Shown: positions 17,428 to 24,073 of the stretch, piece after piece | How positions within the stretch are numbered: position 1 is the stretch's first letter | Layout: every line of letters begins with the position of its first letter | Assembly (NCBI GenBank): GCA_050955105.1 | Contig: JBPBQZ010000142.1 | Span: 1 to 34,104, forward strand | Direction of reading: 5' to 3' | Length of the DNA stretch: 34,104 bases | From: JBPBQZ01 sp050955105 | GTDB lineage: Bacteria > Pseudomonadota > Gammaproteobacteria > Burkholderiales > Burkholderiaceae | Position numbers and translations under genes: made by a program | Notes under the pieces: generated by a model | Told to the model about the DNA's origin: nothing | The model's input: the letters and a program-made list of their open reading frames with translations, nothing else | Database searches by the model: none

Positions 17428-19208
17428 CGTGCGCCTCCCGGCACGGCGGCGGTACGCACGGGCACTTGCGCCGACGCCGTCATCACGGTGGGCTTGACGG
17501 GCTGGTCGGGCGCGATGTTCAGCGCGCGCAAGGTATCGCCGGCGATCGACGAGAACGCGGGCCCTGCCACTTGTCCACCGAAATGCTGGCCGCCGCTCGG
17601 CTCGTCGACCGACACCGCGACGATGATGCGCGGATTCGACATCGGCGCAATGCCGACGAAGGAAGCGCGATATTTGGACTTGTCGTAGCCACGTCCCGAC
17701 TGTTTGTACGCGGTGCCGGTCTTGCCGCCGACACGATAGCCAGGCACGGCGGCGTTCGGCGCGGTGCCGCCTGGTGCCACCACGGTTTCCAGCATCTTCT
17801 TGATGTCGCGCACGGTTTCCGGCGAGAACACTTGCGGGCCTACCGGCACGTCGCCGTCAGTCTTATAGATGGACAGCGGCAACAAGCGGCCATCGTTCGC
17901 GAACACCGTATAGGCATGCGCCAACTGGAACAGCGACACCGACAGGCCATAGCCGTAGGACATGGTGGCCTGTTCAATACGGCGCCAGCTCTTCCATGGC
18001 CGCAGGCGCCCAGCCACCGCACCGGGGAAGCCGATGCGCGGCGCCTGACCCAGGCCGACGCTGGTATACATATTCCACATTTCTTCGGGACGCAGCTGCA
18101 TCGCGATCTTGCTGGTGCCGACGTTGCTCGACTTCTGGATCACACCGGCCACCGTTAACACGCCGAAATTGCTGTCGTCGGTAATCTGCGCGCCGTCGAG
18201 CACATAGCGTCCCGGCGAAGTATTGACGATGGTCGTGGGCGTTACACGATGCAGGTCGAGCGCCAGCGAAATCGTGAACGGCTTCATGATCGAGCCCGGC
18301 TCGAAGGTGTCGGTGAGCACGCGATTGCGCAGTTGCTCGCCGGTCAAGCGCGTGCGGTCATTCGGGTTGTAGGTGGGATAGTTCGCCAGCGCGAGCACTT
18401 CGCCGGTGCGCGTGTCGACCACCATCGCGGCGCCGGCGTGCGCATGGTTGCGCTCCACCGCCTGCTTGAGTTCGGTGTAGGTGATGTATTGAATTTTGCT
18501 GTCGATGGCCAGCCGCATATCCCGGCCGTCGCGCGGTGTCGCCAATTCGTCGACGTCTTGCACGATATGGCCCATGCGGTCCTTGATAACGCGGCGGCTG
18601 CCCGAAACGCCTTCCAGCACCTTGTCCTGGCTCAGCTCGACGCCTTCCTGGCCGGCATCTTCCACATTGGTGAAGCCCACCAGGTGCGCGGTGATTTCGC
18701 CTTCCGGATAAAAGCGCTTGTCTTCCTTGCGTACGTAGACGCCCGGGATATCGAGCGCGCCGACTTTGTCGGCCAATTCGATCGGCACCTGCCGTTTGAT
18801 ATAGACGAACGATTTCGATTCGGACAGCTTGGCGCGCAGTTCGCGCGGCGTCATGCTCAGCAGTTGTCCGAGCGCAACCACCTTGTCGGCGCCCAGGTCG
18901 TCGGGCACGTCTTCGGGAATCGCCCAGATGGCGCGCACCGGCAACGTGGTCGCCAGCACCTGCCCATTGCGATCGAGGATCTTGCCGCGCGAGGCCGGCA
19001 ATTCGATGGTGCGCTCATAGCGGCTTGCACCCTGCTTCAGATAGAAGGCGTTGCCGGGCCCTTGAATCCACAGTGCGCGCAGCGCCAGCGCCACGAAGGC
19101 GGCGAAGATCAGAAACACCACGAGCTTCGAGCGCCACATCGGCAGGCTCAGGGAAAGCATCGGGTTCGCGGAAAAAGGCACGCCGCGGCCAGCGCTGGTC
19201 TTCTTCAC
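17424..19208 (-). CDS. ftsI: Septal transpeptidase FtsI (penicillin-binding protein 3)
   Basis: FtsI cross-links septal peptidoglycan in the periplasm and is a beta-lactam target. The 594-residue protein has a short cytoplasmic N-terminus, one membrane anchor (about residues 28-46) and the class B pedestal domain beginning RTIELPASRGKILDRNG. The transpeptidase domain follows, with the active-site SxxK at S306-K309 (EPGSIMKPF), SxN at 360-362 (KSSNVG) and KTGT at 496-499 (VGGKTGTA). The start codon is GTG and overlaps the ftsL stop as GTGA. AAGGGG lies about 8 bases upstream. Nothing in the motifs suggests loss of function. Confidence 0.98.
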   Translation of the reverse strand: MKKTSAGRGVPFSANPMLSLSLPMWRSKLVVFLIFAAFVALALRALWIQGPGNAFYLKQGASRYERTIELPASRGKILDRNGQVLATTLPVRAIWAIPEDVPDDLGADKVVALGQLLSMTPRELRAKLSESKSFVYIKRQVPIELADKVGALDIPGVYVRKEDKRFYPEGEITAHLVGFTNVEDAGQEGVELSQDKVLEGVSGSRRVIKDRMGHIVQDVDELATPRDGRDMRLAIDSKIQYITYTELKQAVERNHAHAGAAMVVDTRTGEVLALANYPTYNPNDRTRLTGEQLRNRVLTDTFEPGSIMKPFTISLALDLHRVTPTTIVNTSPGRYVLDGAQITDDSNFGVLTVAGVIQKSSNVGTSKIAMQLRPEEMWNMYTSVGLGQAPRIGFPGAVAGRLRPWKSWRRIEQATMSYGYGLSVSLFQLAHAYTVFANDGRLLPLSIYKTDGDVPVGPQVFSPETVRDIKKMLETVVAPGGTAPNAAVPGYRVGGKTGTAYKQSGRGYDKSKYRASFVGIAPMSNPRIIVAVSVDEPSGGQHFGGQVAGPAFSSIAGDTLRALNIAPDQPVKPTVMTASAQVPVRTAAVPGGAR

Positions 19209-19720
19209 CGGGCGGTCCCCTTGGTCGACTTAGGCGACTTGGGTTGACGTGCAGCGCTGCCTGATGCGGGCGCGGCCAGCGAGGGGTCGGCCGGGGCTAT
19301 TTGGCCAGCCGCGTCGGACGAGGTGGCGTCGGATGCCATATCGGCAGCCATCGCGGACGCGGCTGCGGCTGCGGCGCTGGCCGTGCGGGCGCCCGCATCA
19401 CTTGCCGCGCCCATGGCACCGGGCGCGGCACTGGCGCCGGCGGCCGCGGATGCGGCGGGCTGCACCGTGATGTATTGAGTGCGGCCCGCCAACTGGTCGC
19501 TCATCTTCAACTGACTGCTGGCGACGTCTTCGATGCGCGAGGTTTTGGAGGCGGCGCTCTGCTCATATTGCAGACGCGACCAATCTTGCGTGAGATGGTG
19601 TTCCATCGATTGCGCCATCTCTAATTGGATGAAGATATGGCGCTGCTGGTAGGTAGCGTTCACCACCGATAGCGCGCATGCAACCAGCACGAACAGCAGC
19701 AGCGTATCGAGGCGGCTCAC
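19205..19720 (-). CDS. ftsL: Cell division protein FtsL with long alanine-rich tail
   Basis: FtsL is a small bitopic protein that forms the FtsQLB complex and activates FtsWI. The first 90 residues fit the family: a transmembrane helix at about residues 5-22 (DTLLLFVLVACALSVV), then a periplasmic coiled coil (QLEMAQSMEHHLTQDWSRLQ). The usual C-terminal motif is represented by GRTQYITVQP. The protein then continues for about 80 residues, almost all Ala, Ser, Gly, Asp and Pro, and ends in a basic stretch (PKSPKSTKG). The total of 171 residues is much longer than the usual 90-130. The start is GTG, overlapping the rsmH stop as GTGA, with AAGGTGG close upstream. The assignment rests on position and topology. 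Confidence 0.9.
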   Translation of the reverse strand: MSRLDTLLLFVLVACALSVVNATYQQRHIFIQLEMAQSMEHHLTQDWSRLQYEQSAASKTSRIEDVASSQLKMSDQLAGRTQYITVQPAASAAAGASAAPGAMGAASDAGARTASAAAAAASAMAADMASDATSSDAAGQIAPADPSLAAPASGSAARQPKSPKSTKGTAR

Positions 19721-20670
19721 AGCGCCACCTTTTCTACGATGCGCATAACCGCCGAGCGCGCGCGCGGGTTGGCGGAGGTTTCGGCGGAATCGGCGCGCAC
19801 CCGACCCAGCAGGCGCAACGGCGCCGCGGGGATATCGGCGGCGCGAATCGGCAGACGGCGGTCGAACACCGGCGCGCTTGCATGCTCTCGCATGAAGCGC
19901 TTGACGATCCGATCTTCAAGCGAATGAAAGCTGATGACCACCAGCCGTCCCCCAGGTTCCAACAAATCGACCGCCGTGCGCAGCGCTATCGGCAGTTCCG
20001 CAAGCTCTTGATTGACGTGAATCCGTATAGCTTGAAAGGTGCGGGTGGCCGGATTCTGGCCCTTCTCGCGTGTTTTGACGGCGCCTGCCACGATCTCGGC
20101 AAGCTCGCTTGTACGCTCGAGGGGCCCCAGGCGCCCGGCCTCTGCCCGGCGAGCAACAAGCGCCTTTGCAATCTGAAAAGCAAACCGTTCTTCCCCATAA
20201 TCGCGTATCACCTCCGTGATTTCCTCGCGCGACGCTCGGCCGAGCCACTCGGCCGCTGATTCGCCACGCGTAGGATCCATGCGCATATCCAGCGGACCAT
20301 CGAAACGAAAACTGAAACCGCGCGTGGGGTCATCCAGTTGCGGCGACGACACGCCCAGATCGAGCAATACGCCAGCCACTTGGGCGATGCCGCGCGCGCT
20401 CAGCGCTGCGTGCATCGTCGTGAAACTGTCGTGCACAATCGAAAATCTCGGATCTTGCCAAGACGCGCCGACCGCGATCGCAGCGGGGTCTTTGTCGAAG
20501 CCGATCAAACGCCCGTTCGCGTCGAGCCGCGCAAGAATCTCGGTGCTGTGGCCGCCGCGCCCGAAGGTGCCATCGACGTAGCAGCCCGCACTACGCCAGA
20601 CCAACGCCTCGACCGCTTCGTGCCGCAACACCGTTTCATGTCGCAGACTTTCGTCACTCGTCTGGGTCAT
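19717..20670 (-). CDS. rsmH: 16S rRNA (cytosine(1402)-N(4))-methyltransferase RsmH
   Basis: RsmH (formerly MraW) methylates C1402 in the decoding centre of 16S rRNA, using S-adenosylmethionine. The 317 residues show the SAM-binding motif YVDGTFGRGGHS at 31-42, GFDKDPAA, and GVLLDLGVSSPQLDDPTRGFSFRFDGPLDMRMD, all standard for the family. The C-terminal segment RLVVISFHSLEDRIVKRFMRE is also standard. It starts 13 bases after the mraZ stop with no strong ribosome binding site, which suggests coupling to mraZ translation. It is cytoplasmic and always the second gene of dcw clusters of this type. Confidence 0.98.
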   Translation of the reverse strand: MTQTSDESLRHETVLRHEAVEALVWRSAGCYVDGTFGRGGHSTEILARLDANGRLIGFDKDPAAIAVGASWQDPRFSIVHDSFTTMHAALSARGIAQVAGVLLDLGVSSPQLDDPTRGFSFRFDGPLDMRMDPTRGESAAEWLGRASREEITEVIRDYGEERFAFQIAKALVARRAEAGRLGPLERTSELAEIVAGAVKTREKGQNPATRTFQAIRIHVNQELAELPIALRTAVDLLEPGGRLVVISFHSLEDRIVKRFMREHASAPVFDRRLPIRAADIPAAPLRLLGRVRADSAETSANPRARSAVMRIVEKVAL

Positions 20671-20683
20671 ACGACGAGCGCCG

Positions 20684-21112
20684 TTAAAAGCTGAAGTTTT
20701 TTAAAGCGTCGGGCATGCCCTGCGCCATCGCGGCCTGTTCCTTCGCCGCGTAGGTTTGCGCATCCCAAAGCTCGAAATGACTGCCCATGCCGAGCAGCAT
20801 GACTTCCTTGTCGAGGGAAGCTGCCTGCCGCAACTCGGGCGATACCAGCACGCGTCCGGAGCCATCTACATCGACGTCCGAAGCGTTGCCTAAAAAGATA
20901 CGGCGCCACCAGTGAGCATCCATCGGCAGCGCCGCGATTTTGTTGCGAAAGACTTCCCATTCGGGACGCGGGAACAGCAACAGGCAGCCGTCGGGGTGCT
21001 TGGTAATAGTTACCCGACCCTCGGCCTCGGCGACCAGCGCGTCTCGATACCGGGACGGCACTGAAAGCCGCCCCTTGGAATCGAGCGTAAGCGCTGACGC
21101 TCCCTGGAACAC
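20684..21112 (-). CDS. mraZ: Transcriptional regulator MraZ
   Basis: MraZ is a DNA-binding protein with two SpoVT/AbrB-like domains that represses its own dcw operon in E. coli. The 142 residues start FQGASALTLDSKGRLSVPSR after the initiator. The second repeat carries the matching DVDVDGSGRVLVSPELR. The start codon is GTG at 21112, preceded by AAGGAG at good spacing; an out-of-frame ATG overlaps it by one base at 21114. Four regularly spaced GTG boxes about 75-110 bases upstream are the likely operator for this protein. Confidence 0.97.
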   Translation of the reverse strand: MFQGASALTLDSKGRLSVPSRYRDALVAEAEGRVTITKHPDGCLLLFPRPEWEVFRNKIAALPMDAHWWRRIFLGNASDVDVDGSGRVLVSPELRQAASLDKEVMLLGMGSHFELWDAQTYAAKEQAAMAQGMPDALKNFSF

Positions 21113-21183
21113 ATCCTTCTCCTTTTTGCGCGGCCCCGGCCATTGAACCGATGGCGGCGCACCCCGTTTGAGCTGCTGGAATT

Positions 21184-21223
21184 TCTACACAAAATTGCAC
21201 TTTTTCACACTGTTTCCCACTTT
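21184..21223 (-). promoter_or_regulatory. Probable MraZ operator: four 10-bp direct repeats
   Basis: On the minus strand four consecutive decamers read AAAGTGGGAA, ACAGTGTGAA, AAAGTGCAAT and TTTGTGTAGA, so GTG recurs at exact 10-bp steps (plus-strand CAC at 21188, 21198, 21208 and 21218). MraZ is known to bind tandem short boxes about one helical turn apart upstream of mraZ. The first repeat overlaps the -10 element, which fits repression. The site is seen directly; the binding protein is inferred. Confidence 0.7.
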
Positions 21224-21247
21224 AGAGGATGCATTTCGGGTGGTCAA
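21219..21247 (-). promoter_or_regulatory. Candidate main dcw promoter
   Basis: On the minus strand TTGACC (plus 21242-21247) and TAAAGT (plus 21219-21224) are separated by exactly 17 bases, a good sigma-70 arrangement. It would give an untranslated leader of about 100 bases before the mraZ GTG. The -10 element overlaps the first MraZ box. Confidence 0.55.
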
Positions 21248-21541
21248 GGTATCCATTCGACCAGTCCGATAATTTTGTTCATCGGAACAATGACTTAGCG
21301 TCGGCACGGTAAGGTGCCGAACACATAAAAGCATTAATAATTAGATATATAGTCGCGCTAGCTGAAGTCAGTTCTAGATTAAAACTGATTCACTTTGGCA
21401 ATAAATGTTGTATCCGCGGTCACGGCCCGGCAAGGCGCCGGGTAAGGCAAAGATTACCGGGACCGCGCGGTAAGTGCGTGTTTATCGGAATGTATTACCT
21501 GATGCAGTACAATCCGACAATTCCGAGAGCTGGAGATTATG
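21248..21541. other. AT-rich intergenic region between coq7 and mraZ
   Basis: No gene is convincing in this stretch, and its middle is clearly richer in A and T than the flanks. Minus-strand promoter-like pairs are TTGTCG-17-TAATAC (plus 21515-21520 and 21492-21497), just after the coq7 stop, and TTGCCA-17-TCTAGA further on. Hairpins include a 7-bp perfect stem TCGGCAC/GTGCCGA at 21301-21320 and a GC-rich fold around CCCGGC/GCCGGG near 21425-21445. None is followed by a T-run. The region may be a long leader with additional promoters for the dcw operon, or may encode a small RNA; the sequence alone does not decide. Confidence 0.4.
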
Positions 21542-22171
21542 TCAAAGATGATAAGCAGTGCGCGTCATCACGCGTGCGGCGGCTCTCATCAGCGTACGTA
21601 TCGGGAACGGCAATTCCATGCCGCCGGCCTCGGATGCGGTGCGCGCATGCTCACGTTCGTCGCTGCGCATCTGTTCGACGATGACGCGCGACGCGCCGTC
21701 GGCCGCTGGCAGATCGGTGAGATGGCCGTCGAGATGCTGCTCGACCTGACGCTCGGTCTCGGCCATGAACCCCAGGCTGACCCGGTCACCCAACTTGCCC
21801 GCCGCGAAGCCGATGGTCATCGCGCCGGCGTACCAGAGCGGGTTCAGCAGACTGGGCCGTGAATCGAGCTGGCGCAGGCGCTCGGCGGTCCAGGCCAGGT
21901 GATCCTCCTCTTCCCGCGCTGCGCGCTCGAAGGCAAGCCTCAGCTTGGCTGAGCGCGTTGCCATTTTCTGAGATTGATAGAGCGCCTGCGCGCACACCTC
22001 GCCGACGTGGTTCACGCGCATCAGTCCGGCGGCGTGACGCTTTTCTTCCAGCGTCAGCACATTGTCGTCATGGCCCACTGGCGCGGCGGGCGCCAAACGG
22101 TTGGCGCGCGCAACACCGGCTAAGGCGCGCAGGCCGCGGTCGAATTCCGCGATGAAATCATCCATTGCCAT
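21542..22171 (-). CDS. coq7: 2-polyprenyl-3-methyl-6-methoxy-1,4-benzoquinone monooxygenase Coq7
   Basis: Coq7 is the di-iron hydroxylase of late ubiquinone synthesis, acting on the membrane-bound quinone ring. The 209-residue protein has the ferritin-like four-helix ligand set: E58 in RVNHVGEVCAQALY, E88 and H91 in the first ExxH (EEDH), E140 in GFMAETERQVEQHL, and E172 and H175 in the second ExxH (EREH). DSRPSLLNPLWYAGA is also a family segment. The ATG at 22171 has AGGAG 8 bases upstream; the longer frame upstream is shadow of fadD. It lies 88 bases downstream of fadD on the same strand. Confidence 0.96.
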   Translation of the reverse strand: MAMDDFIAEFDRGLRALAGVARANRLAPAAPVGHDDNVLTLEEKRHAAGLMRVNHVGEVCAQALYQSQKMATRSAKLRLAFERAAREEEDHLAWTAERLRQLDSRPSLLNPLWYAGAMTIGFAAGKLGDRVSLGFMAETERQVEQHLDGHLTDLPAADGASRVIVEQMRSDEREHARTASEAGGMELPFPIRTLMRAAARVMTRTAYHL

Positions 22172-22259
22172 ATCAGTATCTCCTGGTTGAGCCGCGGGCG
22201 AACCACTGGCTGAGCGGCGAAAAGCCGCGGGCAAGCGGCCGAGCAGCGCTCCCCTGTGA

Positions 22260-23981
22260 CTATGCGATCGGTGGTCCATCCGCCGCATGCGCCACGGCCG
22301 CCGCGCTGCTGGTTTCGTGCTCGCGCAACGCGCGCCGCAGGATTTTGCCCACATTGGTCTTGGGCAGTTCGGTGCGAAACTCCACCGAACGCGGACGCTT
22401 GTAGCCGGTGAGGCGCGTGCGGCAGAACGCCAGCACGTCTTCTGCGGTAAGCGCGGGGTCTTTCTTGACGATATACAACTTCACCGCCTCGCCCGAATGC
22501 GCATCGGGCACGCCCACCGCGGCCGCCTCGAACACGCCGGGATGCGATGCTGCGACGTCTTCCACTTCGTTCGGGTAGACATTGAAACCCGAGACGATGA
22601 TGATGTCCTTCTTGCGATCGACGATCGTGAAATAGCCGCGCGCATCGACCATGCCGATATCGCCGGTCCTGAAAAAACCATCTTCGGTCATCGCGTGCGC
22701 GGTTTCCTCGGGCTGGTTCCAATAGCCGGCCATCACCTGCGGGCCGCTGATGCAGATTTCGCCGGTCTCGCCCAGCGGCAACTCCACGCCGACATCATCG
22801 CGAATCGACACGTCGGTCGACGGAATCGGCAGGCCGATCGTCCCGGAAAATTCGCTGGCGTCGACCGGGTTGCAGATCGCCACCGGCGAGGTTTCGGAGA
22901 GGCCGTAGCCTTCGACCAGCGGACACTTCGTCAAGGCGAACCAGCGGCGTGCCACCGATTCCTGAATCGCCATGCCGCCACCGCTGGAAGTAACCAGCCC
23001 CGAGAAATCCAGTTGGGCGAATTCCGGCTGATTCAACAGCGCGTTATATAGCGTGTTGACCGCAGGGAAGATATTGACGCGATACGGCGAGATCGCCTTG
23101 ATCAGGTCTTTCAGATCGCGCGCATTGGGAATCAGGATGCCCAGGCCACCGAGAATGATCGAGAAGAAGCCGCAGGCCGTCAGCGCATAGATGTGATACA
23201 GCGGCAGCGCGATCACCATGATGGGCTGCGGGAATGCGCGCAGTCTGGCCTGTGCCGGCTCGTACCAGGCCTGTAGCTGTAGGCTGTTCGACACCATGTT
23301 CCGATGCAGCAGCACCGCGCCCTTGGCCAGGCCGGTGGTACCCCCCGTGTATTGCAGGAAGGCGATGTCGTCGGGCAACACGCCGACCGGCGTGAAGCCG
23401 TGGCGCGCGCCGTCGCGCAGCGCGGTGTTGAAGGCGACGTGGCCAGGCAGGTGCCAGGGCGGCACGATCTTCTTGAGCCTGCGCACCACCACGTTTACTA
23501 GCACGCCCTTCGCGCCCATCAGGTCGCCGAGCGAGGCCACCACCACGTGCTTGACCTCGGTGTGGGCAATCACCTGTTGCAGCACCGCGGCGAAGTTCTC
23601 GAGCACGATGATGGCTTCGGCGCCGCTGTCCGCCAGTTGATGCTGCAGTTCGCGCGGTGTGTAGAGCGGATTGACGTTGACCACGACATAGCCGGCGCGC
23701 AGCACCGCGGCCATCGCCACTGGATACTGCAGCACGTTCGGCAGCATGATCGCCACGCGCGCGCCGCGCCGCAGCCCTTGCGCCTGGAGCCAAGCGGCCA
23801 AGCGCCGAGATAGATCGTCGAATTCGGCGTAGCTGATGGTTTTACCCATGCAGACGAAGGCGTCGCGCGCGGCGAATTCCTTGAAGCTTTTTTCCAGTAT
23901 TTCGACCATCGACGGAACCTGCGTCGTGTCGACTTCAGCCGGCACGCCGGAGGGATACGAGTCGAGCCAAATCTTGTCCAT
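22260..23981 (-). CDS. fadD: Long-chain fatty acid--CoA ligase (FadD-like)
   Basis: This AMP-forming acyl-CoA synthetase activates free fatty acids for beta-oxidation or lipid synthesis. I chose the start MDKIWLDSYPSGVPAEVD at 23981, a standard FadD N-terminus, with GGGAG 4 bases upstream; this gives 573 residues. Motifs in order are the P-loop LQYTGGTTGLAKGAVLLHRN, VEGYGLSETSPV, GEICISGPQVMAGYW and FFRTGDIGMVDARGYFTIVDRKKDII. The last is followed by the catalytic lysine segment LPKTNVGKILRRALRE. The last 20 residues are a short Ala-rich extension. It could be co-transcribed with coq7. Chain-length preference cannot be read by eye. Confidence 0.93.
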   Translation of the reverse strand: MDKIWLDSYPSGVPAEVDTTQVPSMVEILEKSFKEFAARDAFVCMGKTISYAEFDDLSRRLAAWLQAQGLRRGARVAIMLPNVLQYPVAMAAVLRAGYVVVNVNPLYTPRELQHQLADSGAEAIIVLENFAAVLQQVIAHTEVKHVVVASLGDLMGAKGVLVNVVVRRLKKIVPPWHLPGHVAFNTALRDGARHGFTPVGVLPDDIAFLQYTGGTTGLAKGAVLLHRNMVSNSLQLQAWYEPAQARLRAFPQPIMVIALPLYHIYALTACGFFSIILGGLGILIPNARDLKDLIKAISPYRVNIFPAVNTLYNALLNQPEFAQLDFSGLVTSSGGGMAIQESVARRWFALTKCPLVEGYGLSETSPVAICNPVDASEFSGTIGLPIPSTDVSIRDDVGVELPLGETGEICISGPQVMAGYWNQPEETAHAMTEDGFFRTGDIGMVDARGYFTIVDRKKDIIIVSGFNVYPNEVEDVAASHPGVFEAAAVGVPDAHSGEAVKLYIVKKDPALTAEDVLAFCRTRLTGYKRPRSVEFRTELPKTNVGKILRRALREHETSSAAAVAHAADGPPIA

Positions 23982-24073
23982 CCGTCTCCCACATCTCTTT
24001 TTTAGGTGATTCGATAACGCTGCTACGGGCAAGCGCCGCACGTCGGGCGCTCACCTTACTATTTGTCGGATCC

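Noticed and set aside
15793..17688. A 631-codon plus-strand open frame
   Set aside because: It is antisense to murE, whose motifs are complete; composition is Arg/Gly/His-rich as expected for a shadow frame.
21478..21684. A 68-codon plus-strand open frame beginning in the coq7-mraZ spacer
   Set aside because: Two thirds of it is antisense to the 3' end of coq7, and the N-terminal part has no support.
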